The notes under the pieces are model-generated. The model worked only from the letters and a program-made list of their open reading frames with translations, was not told the DNA's origin and ran no database searches. Shown one piece after another: positions 17,956 to 26,837 of a stretch of DNA of 64,000 nucleotides. Location of the stretch: positions 62,001 to 126,000 of the forward strand of contig NZ_JAJUJJ010000002.1 of assembly GCF_029265375.1 (NCBI RefSeq), given 5' to 3'. The translations under genes and the position numbers were made by a program. The number at the start of each line of letters is the position of its first letter. Position 1 is the first letter of the stretch. The stretch is from Nesterenkonia sp. GTDB taxonomy: Bacteria > Actinomycetota > Actinomycetes > Actinomycetales > Micrococcaceae.

Positions 17956-18840
17956 TCAGTGCATCCGCGCCGCGGCGCGCTTGACCGCGGCCGTCAGCCG
18001 ATCCAGGGCAGGGGTGGTGGTGCTCCAGTGTTGCCAGTGCAGCTGGACCTCCTCGGCCCCGATCTCCGGGATGACCACCAGATCGGGATGCTCCCCCTCC
18101 AGGACGCCGGAGGGCATCATGGACTCCGGGATCATTCCCCATCCCAGGCCGCAGCCGACCGCCGAGTTGTACGCCTGCACCGAGGGCAGCAGATGGGTGA
18201 TGGCCGGGGTGCGCACCCCCAGCCGCTCCAGAGCAGTGCGCTGCGTGGCGTCCCGGATGCTGTAGTCGATCTGCGGGACCTGCACCCAGTCCACCTCCCC
18301 GGCGTCGTCGCGGTGCCGGTCCAGCAGCTCGGAGCTGGCCACCGGCCAGTAGCGAATAGTCCCCAGCGGTTCGGCCCGGCACCCGGAGACCGGAGTGGGG
18401 TGCTCAGTGACCGCGGCGGCCACCTTCCCGCTGCGCAGCAGCTGGTGGGTGTGCTGCTGATCCTCTGCGTGGACGTGGATCTCCACGTCGTCCCACGTGG
18501 CGGCTTCCTGCAGCACCCGGATGAACCAGCTCGCCAGAGAGTCCGCATTGACCGCCACCGCCAGGGTGATGACCGAGGAGTAGTCGGCTTCGAAGCCGAG
18601 GCTGCGGCGGGCCTCATCCTCCAGCAGGATGGTCTGCCGGGCGATGCGCAGCAGCTTCTCCCCGGATTCAGTGGGCACCACCGGCACAGTGCGGGTCAGC
18701 AGCACCTGACCGACCTCCCGCTCCAAGCTCTTGATCCGCTGAGAGAGCGCCGAGCCGGAGATCTGCAGCAGGTCGGCGGCGGCGTCGAATGTGCCCTCAT
18801 CCACGGCGAGCACGAAGGCGCGAAGGTGGTCGGTGTTCAT
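17956..18840 (-). CDS. lysG: LysR-family regulator, ArgP/LysG type
   Basis: 294 residues. N-terminal winged HTH: HLRAFVLAVDEGTFDAAADL, LQISGSALSQRIKSLEREVG; C-terminal effector domain. Family ArgP/LysG activates export of basic amino acids when lysine or arginine accumulates. It is divergent from a LysE-type exporter, and a perfect inverted repeat lies between them (18895-18917), which is the classic lysG-lysE layout. Identification rests on pairing and HTH similarity. Confidence 0.88.
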   Translation of the reverse strand: MNTDHLRAFVLAVDEGTFDAAADLLQISGSALSQRIKSLEREVGQVLLTRTVPVVPTESGEKLLRIARQTILLEDEARRSLGFEADYSSVITLAVAVNADSLASWFIRVLQEAATWDDVEIHVHAEDQQHTHQLLRSGKVAAAVTEHPTPVSGCRAEPLGTIRYWPVASSELLDRHRDDAGEVDWVQVPQIDYSIRDATQRTALERLGVRTPAITHLLPSVQAYNSAVGCGLGWGMIPESMMPSGVLEGEHPDLVVIPEIGAEEVQLHWQHWSTTTPALDRLTAAVKRAAARMH

Positions 18841-18894
18841 CGGCGGCGACCTTTCCCATGGTTGAGCAGCGTGGACGCCTCCAGACTAGCCAAT

Positions 18895-18917
18895 TATCTG
18901 AAAGATAGCTTCAGATA
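18895..18917. promoter_or_regulatory. LysG/ArgP operator candidate
   Basis: TATCTGAA (18895-18902), 7-nt spacer, TTCAGATA (18910-18917): perfect 8-bp arms in an AT-rich stretch between lysG and lysE. Geometry fits a LysR-type site (T-N11-A). About 44 bp before the chosen lysE start. Confidence 0.72.
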
Positions 18918-18960
18918 GTGAAGAATAATGAGCTGGAACGGATGCGGTGTACGGCCGAGA

Positions 18961-19680
18961 ATGGTGGACATGCTGACTGTGCTGCTCACCGGCTTCCTCA
19001 CCTGTATGGCGATCATCGTCGCCATCGGACCCCAGAGCGCCTTTGTGCTGCGCCAGGGACTGCGGCGGGACCGCGTGATGCTGACCATCGGCATGTGCCT
19101 GCTCGGCGATGTCATCCTCATCAGCCTGGGAACCGCCGGTGTGGGTGCGGTGCTGGAGCACGCCCCGTGGCTTTTAGATGTGCTGCGCTGGGTCGGCGTG
19201 GTCTATCTGCTGTGGTTCGCGGCGCGTTCATTCCGCTCGGCCTGGGCCGCTGGCCGGGCCACCCGGAGCCAGGCCTCGGCTGCCGCCGAGACGGTGCACG
19301 TGGCGATGACCTCTGAGCTGCCGCAGGTGAATCCCGACGGCGGCCAGCGCACCACTACCCAGCAGAAGGTGCAGGTCACCAGCGTCTCCAAGATCTCCAC
19401 AGTGGCCGGCACTGCTCTGACCCTCAGCCTGGTGAACCCGCACTCCTGGGTGGACTGCGTAGTGGTGCTGGGCACCATGGCCAACAGCTTCGGAGACCAG
19501 CGGTGGATCTTCGCCGCCGGCACTCTCCTAGCCTGCGTGCTGTGGCACGGAACGCTCGCCGGTGGTGCCAGCGCTCTGGCCGGGTTCCTCAACCGTCCCC
19601 GCACCTGGCAGATCATCGATGCCGCGGTCGGGGTGATCATGGTGTTCGTCGCCGGGATGCTCGCCTTCTCCGGCTTCTAG
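18961..19680 (+). CDS. lysE: LysE/ArgO-family basic amino acid exporter
   Basis: 239 residues, about six membrane helices. The family signature is at the start: MLTVLLTGFLTCMAIIVAIG, PQSAFVLRQGLRRDRV. VNPHSWVDCVVVLGTMANSF is the second conserved repeat region. It exports lysine/arginine when the cytosolic pool is high. Start is uncertain among ATG 18961, ATG 18970 (best by homology) and ATG 18928; no strong ribosome site precedes any. Activated, presumably, by the divergent LysG. Confidence 0.87.
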   Translation: MVDMLTVLLTGFLTCMAIIVAIGPQSAFVLRQGLRRDRVMLTIGMCLLGDVILISLGTAGVGAVLEHAPWLLDVLRWVGVVYLLWFAARSFRSAWAAGRATRSQASAAAETVHVAMTSELPQVNPDGGQRTTTQQKVQVTSVSKISTVAGTALTLSLVNPHSWVDCVVVLGTMANSFGDQRWIFAAGTLLACVLWHGTLAGGASALAGFLNRPRTWQIIDAAVGVIMVFVAGMLAFSGF

Positions 19681-19742
19681 CCGCCTGCTGTTTGCCCCGG
19701 CGCGGCGGCCGGCCGAGCAGCCTGGGCGCGGCGGATCCTCTC

Positions 19743-21356
19743 TCAGCCGAGTTCGCGCAGAATGGTGCCCGCGGCGTGATAGCCGGCCATACCGTGAGCC
19801 CCGCCTCCCGGTGGAGCGGAGGCGGAGCAGATGTAGACGCCGTCGACCCCGGTGGAATACGGGCGCAGCGCGCTCACGGGACCGGAGAAGGTCTGCCGCA
19901 GCGTGGCCACACCTCCGCTGACGCTGCCGCCGATCAGATTCGGGTTCCACTGCTGAAGCTCGGCCGGGCTCCACACTTTGCGGTCGAGCACGGCGTCGCT
20001 GAACTGAGGAGCTTGGCGGGTGATCTCCTGCTCCACCATCCGCGCCGCGCGTGCCGCGCCGTGGGCGTCCAGCCCGCGGGGTACGTGTGCATAAGCCCAG
20101 CAGACAGTTCGCTCATCGGGAGTGCGCGTGGGGTCGGCGGCGCTGGGCTGGGCCAGCAGCACATAGGGTCTGCCCGGCAGCACTCCGCGGTTGGCGGCGG
20201 CCTCGCTGGCGGCGATCTGCGCCCCGCTGCCGCCCAGGTGCACCGTGCCGGCCTGAGCCATCTCCGGCCACTTCCAGGGGATGGGGCCGTCGATGAGGTA
20301 GTCGACCTTCACCACTCCGGGGCCGTAGTCCCAGCGGCGCAGGGACCGGCGTGCCGAGGGCGGCAGCGGCAGACCCTCGAGCCTGAGCAGCTGGTCCGGT
20401 GAGAGGTCCAGCACCACCACCTCGGCGATCACCTCCGCCGAGCGCTTTCGCGGGCCGCGGCTGTCGGTCACCGTGCCGTCGATGCGCCAGCCGCGGCGGG
20501 CCAGGTTTCTCCGGGCGCCCAGGCGTCCCGGCGGCAGCGGCACGTCGTGGACGCCGTGGACGCTGAATCCGGTTTCGATCCGGCCGCCGTGGGCGGTCAA
20601 TGAGGTGGTCAGAGCGTCCACAAGCCCTTGGGAGCCTCCCCGCACGGCCGGCCATCCCACGGCGTGGGCGGCGGCGGCAAAGGTGAGTCCGACCGCCGAA
20701 GTCAGCGGAGCACTCAGCGGAGCGGTGGAGTGGGCGGCCAGTCCTGCCAGCAGGGCGCGGGCACGTTCAGTGCGCATACTGCGCATGAAGCTGGTCGCCG
20801 GCATCGCGCCGGTGGTTCCCAGCTGCATGAACGCGGCGGTGCGGCCCAGTGCCGCGCGCGCTGGGCCGGGCAGCGGCAGGGTGTCCAGCAGTCCGGTCCC
20901 GGATCTCGGCTGGGACTGGTTCAGATCAGTGAAAGGGCGGGTCGGTGCTCCCAGCACCGCTCGTCGCACCTCATCCCAGCTGCCGGCCAGGGCGCCGGCG
21001 GTCCAGCGCCACAGGTCGCCGTCGGGTCCTAGCTCGGCGGCGGTCTCCTCCAGCGAGCTGTGCAGCAGCACCGGTGGGCCGGCGTGGTCGCCGTGGGCAG
21101 CAGGAATCGGAGCATGAGCCCAGTCCACTGCGCCGGGCTCCAGCAGCTGTTCATAGGCCGGGGAGGCGGCGGAGAGCGGGTGGATGCTTGCGCCCAGGTC
21201 GCTGATCAGCCCAGACCCGAACAGCTCCGCGGAACGCGCAGCCCCTCCGGGGTTATCTCCGGCCTCATAGACGGTGACGTCCCAGCCGGACTGGGCCAGC
21301 CGACAGGCCGCAGTCAGCCCATTGGGTCCGGACCCGATGACGGCGGCGCGATACAT
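19743..21356 (-). CDS. FAD-dependent oxidoreductase, phytoene-desaturase-like
   Basis: 537 residues. N-terminal dinucleotide fold AAVIGSGPNGLTAACRLAQS and VYEAGDNPGGAARS; C-terminal FAD motif GVDGVYICSASAPPGGGAHG and MAGYHAAGTIL. This layout matches the NAD(P)/FAD-dependent amine-oxidase/desaturase superfamily (Rossmann plus substrate domain); no carotenoid genes neighbour it, so pigment synthesis is not implied. It ends 62 bp from the lysE stop (convergent). Confidence 0.85.
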   Translation of the reverse strand: MYRAAVIGSGPNGLTAACRLAQSGWDVTVYEAGDNPGGAARSAELFGSGLISDLGASIHPLSAASPAYEQLLEPGAVDWAHAPIPAAHGDHAGPPVLLHSSLEETAAELGPDGDLWRWTAGALAGSWDEVRRAVLGAPTRPFTDLNQSQPRSGTGLLDTLPLPGPARAALGRTAAFMQLGTTGAMPATSFMRSMRTERARALLAGLAAHSTAPLSAPLTSAVGLTFAAAAHAVGWPAVRGGSQGLVDALTTSLTAHGGRIETGFSVHGVHDVPLPPGRLGARRNLARRGWRIDGTVTDSRGPRKRSAEVIAEVVVLDLSPDQLLRLEGLPLPPSARRSLRRWDYGPGVVKVDYLIDGPIPWKWPEMAQAGTVHLGGSGAQIAASEAAANRGVLPGRPYVLLAQPSAADPTRTPDERTVCWAYAHVPRGLDAHGAARAARMVEQEITRQAPQFSDAVLDRKVWSPAELQQWNPNLIGGSVSGGVATLRQTFSGPVSALRPYSTGVDGVYICSASAPPGGGAHGMAGYHAAGTILRELG

Positions 21357-21379
21357 GGTGCCATCCTATCGGCGTGGTC

Positions 21380-22642
21380 TCATTCCGGGGCCGGAGTCTG
21401 CCGGAGCCGGTCCACCAGGGCGGCGATATTGCGGATGAACACCACCAGCCAGGCGAACAGGATGGCCGCGCCGATCAGCTCCATCGAGGTCAGGTTCCAG
21501 TAGCCGACCGGCTTCCACAGCAGGAAGGAGGCGATCAGAGCTGCTGCGGCGATGTAGCTGAACACGAAGAAGCTGCGCGGAAAGCCGGCCAGCAGATAGG
21601 GGGTTCCCAGCAGCAGGAACAGGAAGCACAGTGCGAAGGCGGCCGTTGCGACCACATGCCCATCGTGGTGCAGGCTCATCGGGACCGCCCCCACCGCGGC
21701 CAGCGAGAGTCCCATACCTATCATTCCGATCCGCACCAGCATCACTCGGGGGGTGCGGAAGTGCCCGCTGAGCGCATGGGAGACCCGGATTCTCAGCGGA
21801 ATGCGTCCACGGCTGGTGCGCCGAGCCTCGGCCCGGCGCTGAAGCCTGCGGGCCACCATGCGGCGCTGATGGTCGGCCCAGATCTCCAGGTCGCGGATGA
21901 GGAAGGCAGTCAGGGTGGTGATGATCACCCCGGAGACGATCAGCGTGGTGTTGAAGGTCCAGAAGCTGGTCAGCCCCGCCTGGCCGGTGCCGAGCTCGGA
22001 GAACATCACGTGCCACCAGAACGGGTTCTCTGCGAAGAGCATTGAGACCAGAACCCCGGAGGCCATGAAGATCGCCAGGAGGGTGGAGAGGGTGAACGCG
22101 GTGATGCGAGCCCCGGAGTTGAAGCTGAAGTAGGAGGCCACACCTCCGACGACGCCGGTGAGGACGCTGGCGGCGATGTGGTCGACCGTCAGACCGATGA
22201 AGGCTTCCTGGAAGACGCGGAAGAGGCCCAGAGCGGCCATCACGGCGATGGAGGAGTGGACCACCAGCAGGGCAAGTGAGTCCACCAGTTGACGTAGCCG
22301 GGGCCGCTCCCCGAGCCAGATATTGGCCATGCGGGCGTTGAGGGAGTAGCCCAGCAGGAAAGAGATCCCGGCGGTGATGCCGCCGACGATGGAGGCGTAG
22401 AACTGGATGGAGGCATCCCCTGCCAGCGGCGGCCGCTGACCGGCGAAGACGATCAGACCTATGACCACGCCGATCAGGCCCCCGCCCAGCGCGTTCCAGA
22501 TGGCCCGGGACTCGATGAGCACCTGCAGCGTGGCCTGCGTCTGCACCTGGTGCGGGGTGGGGGCTCCCGGATGGGCGGCCTGCTCGGTCGCGGCCTGGGC
22601 TGCGAGACTGCGTGCTCTGCCGGAGGCGCGGAAGGGGCTCAC
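21380..22642 (-). CDS. Hypothetical multi-spanning membrane protein
   Basis: 420 residues from GTG 22642, about eight membrane segments, e.g. ALGGGLIGVVIGLIVFAGQR, FYASIVGGITAGISFLLGYS and ALIASFLLWKPVGYWNLTSM. The frame is open as far as 23008, but that upstream part is antisense to the SRPBCC gene and lacks membrane character, so I reject it. Not assigned to a family. Lies just upstream of the flavoprotein gene (23-bp gap), probably one transcript. Confidence 0.65.
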   Translation of the reverse strand: MSPFRASGRARSLAAQAATEQAAHPGAPTPHQVQTQATLQVLIESRAIWNALGGGLIGVVIGLIVFAGQRPPLAGDASIQFYASIVGGITAGISFLLGYSLNARMANIWLGERPRLRQLVDSLALLVVHSSIAVMAALGLFRVFQEAFIGLTVDHIAASVLTGVVGGVASYFSFNSGARITAFTLSTLLAIFMASGVLVSMLFAENPFWWHVMFSELGTGQAGLTSFWTFNTTLIVSGVIITTLTAFLIRDLEIWADHQRRMVARRLQRRAEARRTSRGRIPLRIRVSHALSGHFRTPRVMLVRIGMIGMGLSLAAVGAVPMSLHHDGHVVATAAFALCFLFLLLGTPYLLAGFPRSFFVFSYIAAAALIASFLLWKPVGYWNLTSMELIGAAILFAWLVVFIRNIAALVDRLRQTPAPE

Positions 22643-22702
22643 GGGTCCAGATGTACCAGATCGCCCATGACTATCCAACGCGCGGGGACTACACTGGACG
22701 CT

Positions 22703-23194
22703 ATGAGCTCTCAGCCGCAGCGCCTGGACGCTGGCCCTCACGTGGTGGCCTACTCGATCACTGTTCAGGCACCCGCTGAGGAGATCTACACGCTGCTGGC
22801 TGATCCGCACCGTCACCACGAGATCGACGGCTCCGGCACTGTGGGCACGCAGGCGTTCGGTCCGCATCAGCTGCAGCAGGGGGACACGTTCTCGGTGCGG
22901 ATGAAGAAGTTCGGCATCCGTTATCGTCTGCCGCTGAAGGTCACTCGGGCTGAGCCTCCTGCCTCCGGCCGCACCGGAGTGGTGGAGTGGCGCCAGCCGA
23001 CCGGCCACCGGTGGCGGTGGGAGTTTCAGTCTGCCGATGGGGGAGCCACCACCGTCACCGAGGCGTTCGACGCCTCCCAGCAGAACCGGGCCGTCCGGGC
23101 GGTGCTGCGCAGAGTGGGAGTGCAGCGCGAGAATGCGCGCAGCATCCAGGGCTCTCTGGCGCGAGTCAAGGAGCGCTTCGAGAACTCCGAGTGA
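22703..23194 (+). CDS. SRPBCC (START-like) family protein
   Basis: 163 residues, beginning MSSQPQRLDAGPHVVAYSIT. Helix-grip pattern: VQAPAEEIYTLLADPHRHHE, then RMKKFGIRYRLPLKVTRAEP and RWRWEFQSADGGATTVTEAF. Members of this polyketide-cyclase/START-like group bind hydrophobic ligands; most have unknown substrate. The start at 22703 is preceded by a weak ribosome site. Divergent from the membrane-protein gene, with only about 60 bp between the starts. Confidence 0.82.
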   Translation: MSSQPQRLDAGPHVVAYSITVQAPAEEIYTLLADPHRHHEIDGSGTVGTQAFGPHQLQQGDTFSVRMKKFGIRYRLPLKVTRAEPPASGRTGVVEWRQPTGHRWRWEFQSADGGATTVTEAFDASQQNRAVRAVLRRVGVQRENARSIQGSLARVKERFENSE

Positions 23195-23370
23195 TCACAC
23201 CTTAGGACCAGCGCCCTGCACGGAACTATCGCACGGCTTGCGGCAGCCGGTGGCTCTCTCAGTGGAAGCTGTTGACTCACTGCAGGGCGGTGTTTTCCTG
23301 GTGCACATTTTCTGTGAAGCATCCTCCAGGTCAGCGCGATTGAGGATAGACTGAGTGGCCTGGGCAACTG

Positions 23371-23398
23371 ACACTGTCTTCACGTTCGAAGAAAGTGT
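23371..23398. promoter_or_regulatory. Inverted repeat upstream of the CGNR gene
   Basis: ACACTGTCTTC (23371-23381), 6-nt spacer, GAAGAAAGTGT (23388-23398): 10 of 11 positions pair. It is 80 bp upstream of the CGNR regulator start and may be its own operator. The gap 23195-23478 (284 bp) holds nothing else I can name. Confidence 0.55.
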
Positions 23399-23478
23399 AA
23401 AGTGCGCTCAACGTTGCACTGAGCGCCTGCGCTGCCGTTCCAGTGCTGGCTCGACACCTTTCAGGCAGGAGTAGCTGC

Positions 23479-24240
23479 ATGTTCAACGCAGAAATAAGTC
23501 GTGCCCTGATCGCTGCGGCCGATCTGATCAACACCGCAGAGGGACTCAAGAGCGCGAAGCACACGCCTGACACTCTGAACGGAGTCGACGGGCTGAAGAC
23601 TTTCCTGGGTGAGCGCGAGCCCGAACTGGAGTGGCCCAGCTCCGCGGCCAACCGCAAGCAGTTGGAGAAGGTGCGGGACCTGCGCTCGTCCCTGCGCGAT
23701 ATTTGGACCAGCGCGCCGATCACCGAGCCTCAGGAGCTGGAGAAGGTCAATGAGCTGCTCCAGGGAGTGGGGACCCGACTGGTGCGCGGCGAAGAGGACG
23801 GCGAGTCAGTCTTCCGAGAGGAGCCGATTCCGGTCTCCTCGCAGATCAGTGACGTGATGACGGCGACCATCGCCGCAGCTCTGGCCCATCTGGTGGTGGC
23901 GGAGGAGACCGGACGGCTGCGCATCTGCCGGGGCGATGACTGCGAGACCGCGATCGTGGATCTGACCCGCAACCGGTCCAAGCTGTTCTGCGACTTCGGC
24001 AACTGCGCCAACCGCGCCCATGTGCGGGCCTACCGAGCCCGCCAGGCCGCGCTGAAGAACGGCGGAGCCTCCAGCAATGGTCGCACGGCAGCGCGCTCGC
24101 TGTCGAAGCCCTCGGCCGCGGAGAAGGCTGAGGAGCTGAGCCGGCCCACGTCGGCCTCCGCGGTGGCGGCTAAGGAGTTCCGCGACCGGATGCGCAATGA
24201 GCTGATGCAGAAGCGCAGCAAGAAAGCCAAGAAGGGCTGA
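23479..24240 (+). CDS. CGNR zinc-finger / ABATE-domain protein (probable regulator)
   Basis: 253 residues. N-terminal ABATE-like region (~1-140), then the treble-clef finger: RLRICRGDDCETAIVDLTRN, RSKLFCDFGNCANRAHVRAY. The family's CGNR signature reads CANR here; the four zinc Cys (C-x4-C, C-x4-C) are kept. An unusual basic Ala/Lys/Arg-rich tail of about 70 residues follows. Proteins of this kind are thought to be transcription regulators. ATG 23479 has AGGAG 7 nt upstream. A palindrome at 23371-23398 may be its target. Confidence 0.85.
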   Translation: MFNAEISRALIAAADLINTAEGLKSAKHTPDTLNGVDGLKTFLGEREPELEWPSSAANRKQLEKVRDLRSSLRDIWTSAPITEPQELEKVNELLQGVGTRLVRGEEDGESVFREEPIPVSSQISDVMTATIAAALAHLVVAEETGRLRICRGDDCETAIVDLTRNRSKLFCDFGNCANRAHVRAYRARQAALKNGGASSNGRTAARSLSKPSAAEKAEELSRPTSASAVAAKEFRDRMRNELMQKRSKKAKKG

Positions 24241-24251
24241 GCCTCTCCTGC

Positions 24252-24276
24252 GGCGGGCGCGGCCTCTGCGCCCGCC
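24252..24276. terminator. Hairpin after the CGNR gene
   Basis: GGCGGGCGC (24252-24260) pairs with GCGCCCGCC (24268-24276) across a 7-nt loop, 11 bp after the CGNR stop and between convergent genes. Strong GC stem, no U-tract, so it may serve either strand. Confidence 0.6.
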
Positions 24277-24345
24277 CGCTGCAGGTGCACCCCCGTCTGG
24301 CTGTTCGGTGCTGTTCGGTGTCAGCTCAGCAGCAGCGACAGAAGC

Positions 24346-24774
24346 TCAGTCGGCCGCGGGGGAGTCGCCGCTGCGCTGGCCGTACCGCGGTGAGTCGCCG
24401 TCGTCGTTGTTGTTCTTCCGCTCCCGCTGCCGCTGCTTGGCGCGCCGCTCGGCCACCTGTTGGCGGTAGAGCTCCTCGGAGTTCCGGTTCACCCCGGATC
24501 CGGCGGAGAGATGCTCGGGGTTCTCCCGGGAGGCCAGCTGCAGCATGGAGACGATCAGCAGACAGGCGATGAACGCGATGCCGAAGGCCACCAGCGCCAG
24601 ATTGATGGGGTTGTCCAGTCCTGAGGATTCATGGGTCACGCGCGGATTGTCTGAGCCGCCCGAGGAGACGATCAGGGTGACGAATCCGGCGATGACGCCC
24701 AGCGCGAAGGAGAAGATCAGCGGAGCCTTCACCGTCTCCAGCAGGGAGCGGCGCTCCTTGGGGTCCTCGGCCAC
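24346..24774 (-). CDS. Hypothetical two-helix membrane protein
   Basis: 142 residues: MAEDPKERRSLLETVKAPLI, a first helix (FSFALGVIAGFVTLIVSS), a polar loop, a second helix (INLALVAFGIAFIACLLIVS), and a long Arg/Lys/Gln-rich charged tail (QQVAERRAKQRQRERKNNND) likely cytoplasmic. No family recognised. The frame has good codon structure, but the start is chosen only as the first Met. Confidence 0.65.
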   Translation of the reverse strand: MAEDPKERRSLLETVKAPLIFSFALGVIAGFVTLIVSSGGSDNPRVTHESSGLDNPINLALVAFGIAFIACLLIVSMLQLASRENPEHLSAGSGVNRNSEELYRQQVAERRAKQRQRERKNNNDDGDSPRYGQRSGDSPAAD

Positions 24775-24894
24775 TTCAGTGAGTCCTTTGCGCGGGTGCG
24801 GGGGCAGTGCTGCGCCGCCGGGCGCGGCACCCAGCCATTCTACGCCCTGTAGAAGGGGCTGTGCACTCTAGTCCGCCGGGGGTGAACCGAAGGC

Positions 24895-25452
24895 TCAGGC
24901 CTCTGCCTTGGCCTCGTGGCTCAGTCCGGCCGCACTGATCAGCAGCAGCACCGCCATGATGACCACACCCATGCCGGAGATGCCGAGAATGCCGTGGGGG
25001 TCCAGCCCCGCTCCGGCGAACAGGCCCGCTCCGGTCAGCATCCCGACCGGCCCGAGGATCAGATGGTCGCGGGCGGGCACAAAGCTGCCGCGCACTTTCA
25101 GCGCGCCGATCAGCTCGGCTGCGCCCACGGCCAAGAAGCCGATGCCGGCGATGACGGCCAGGGCGGCCGCGCTGTGGGCGAAGACCGCGGCGATCCCTGA
25201 GACGATCCACACCACTGCTCCGATGGAGACGGCTGCGCGCAGGGCGGCCGGCACCGGGTCAGCTTTGACGTACTCCCACAGGGCCGCTGCGCCGAGCACG
25301 AAGAAGGCCGCCAGCGCCAATCGCGCCAGGGTCATGGTCTCGCCGGTGCTGAACACTGTGAACAGAGCGAAGGCTGCGGTGATCACCGCGCGGGTCCACG
25401 CAGGGCGGGTCAGCCGGGCCGCGGTGCGGGGGTCGGTTCGGGTGATGGGCAC
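24895..25452 (-). CDS. DUF308-like multi-helix membrane protein
   Basis: 185 residues from GTG 25452 (VPITRTDPRTAARL). Six or so short hydrophobic segments arranged in pairs (FFVLGAAALWEYV, SIGAVVWIVSGIAAVF, AVIAGIGFLAVGAAELIGAL, GPVGMLTGAGLFAGAGL), recalling the HdeD/DUF308 repeat pattern. Function unknown. The open frame runs to 25641 into the MATE gene region, an unlikely start. Confidence 0.65.
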   Translation of the reverse strand: MPITRTDPRTAARLTRPAWTRAVITAAFALFTVFSTGETMTLARLALAAFFVLGAAALWEYVKADPVPAALRAAVSIGAVVWIVSGIAAVFAHSAAALAVIAGIGFLAVGAAELIGALKVRGSFVPARDHLILGPVGMLTGAGLFAGAGLDPHGILGISGMGVVIMAVLLLISAAGLSHEAKAEA

Positions 25453-25484
25453 GGCCGAAAGTCTACTACCGGCCTCTGGGCCGC

Positions 25485-26837
25485 TCAGCGGGTCTCCCCC
25501 AGGACCATCCATCGTCCGCTGGCGGTGCGGACCCCCAAGGTCAGCGCACGGGCTCCCATGAACACTCCGGCGAAGGCGAACCACAGCCACCCGATGGTGG
25601 CCGCCCCGCCGGCCCCGGAGGCCGCCGAGTGCACCCACCACAGCGCCGGCAGGTAGATCGCCAGGTTCACCACGCCGGCCAGTGCCAGGTACCGGACATC
25701 CCCGGCACCCATGAGCACCCCGTCGAGCACAAAGACGTATCCGGCCAACGGCTGGGCCGCGGCGAGGACGAACAGCGCCACGGTGATGGCCCCAGCCACC
25801 GAGCTGTCCGGGGTGAACAGCGACGGCGCCCAGGGGGCCGCGGCGGCGGTGAGCACACCGACGACGGCGCCGAACCCTACGGACCAGCCGATCATCACCC
25901 GCACCATGCGGCGGGCCTGCTCCTCACGCGAGGCGCCCAGCTCCCGGCCGATGAGGGCCTGGGCGGCGATGGCGAGCGCATCCAGCACAAACGCCAGCGT
26001 GGAGAAGAAGGTGAACGCCACCTGGTGGGCGGCCAGGGTCTCCGGCCCCAGGTCGGTGGCCACCAGGACGGTGGCCACGATCGCTGCCCGGAGAGTCACG
26101 GTGCGCAGCATCATCCAGCTGCCCACCCCGGCGGCGCGGCGCAGAGCCGCCGGCTCAGGGCCCAGCGGGACCCCGGCGGCACGCATCCGGGGAATGAGCA
26201 TCCACAGGTACACCAGCGCCATCCCCCACTGGGCGATGGAGGTGCCGATGGCGGCTCCTGCCACGCCGAGCCCCGCCGGGTGCACCAGCAGTAGGTTCAG
26301 CACCGCGTTTCCGCCGAAGCCGGCGACGGCGACCACCAATGGGGTCTTGGTGTCCTGGAATCCGCGCAGCACTCCGACGGCGGCGAAGACCAGCAGCATG
26401 GCGGGCAGCCCGGGCAGCGACCACAGCAGGTAGCTCATCGCATGCGGATGGATATCGCCTGCGCTGCCCATGGCCCGCAGCAGCGCCTCTCCCCCAGCGG
26501 CCCCGGCGCAGGCCAGCACCACTCCCAGGATGATGGCCAACCAAAGACCGTCGCGTCCGGCGGCCAGCGCGTGGGCTCGGCGCCCGGCGCCCACATAGCG
26601 CGCCACTGCGGGCGTGGTGGAGTAGGCCAGGAAGATCATCAGCCCCACCACGGTGTGCATCACCGTCACGCCGAGGGCGGCTCCGGCCAGTTCGGACACG
26701 CCGAGCCACCCGATGATGGCGGTGTCGGCCATCAGGAACAGCGGTTCGGCCACCAGTGCGCCCAGTGCCGGCAGCGCCAGAGCCAGAATCTGCCGGCCCA
26801 GCGGCCGTCCGGCGTCGGGAGTCTCCCGGTTCACCAC
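25485..26837 (-). CDS. MATE-family efflux transporter
   Basis: 450 residues, about twelve membrane helices. Family features: ALALPALGALVAEPLFLMAD, TAIIGWLGVSELAGAALGVT in the first bundle, GVLRGFQDTKTPLVVAVAGF, and AHQVAFTFFSTLAFVLDALA with IAAQALIGRELG in the second bundle (DinF-type signature). Drug/cation antiport is the family role; substrate unknown. The GTG start overlaps the 3' end of the CPBP protease gene by 7 bp, so the two are cotranscribed. Confidence 0.92.
   Translation of the reverse strand: MVNRETPDAGRPLGRQILALALPALGALVAEPLFLMADTAIIGWLGVSELAGAALGVTVMHTVVGLMIFLAYSTTPAVARYVGAGRRAHALAAGRDGLWLAIILGVVLACAGAAGGEALLRAMGSAGDIHPHAMSYLLWSLPGLPAMLLVFAAVGVLRGFQDTKTPLVVAVAGFGGNAVLNLLLVHPAGLGVAGAAIGTSIAQWGMALVYLWMLIPRMRAAGVPLGPEPAALRRAAGVGSWMMLRTVTLRAAIVATVLVATDLGPETLAAHQVAFTFFSTLAFVLDALAIAAQALIGRELGASREEQARRMVRVMIGWSVGFGAVVGVLTAAAAPWAPSLFTPDSSVAGAITVALFVLAAAQPLAGYVFVLDGVLMGAGDVRYLALAGVVNLAIYLPALWWVHSAASGAGGAATIGWLWFAFAGVFMGARALTLGVRTASGRWMVLGETR

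Noticed and set aside
22643..23008. N-terminal extension of the multi-spanning membrane protein (542-residue version)
   Set aside because: It is the reverse strand of the SRPBCC gene, and lacks the membrane pattern of the rest.
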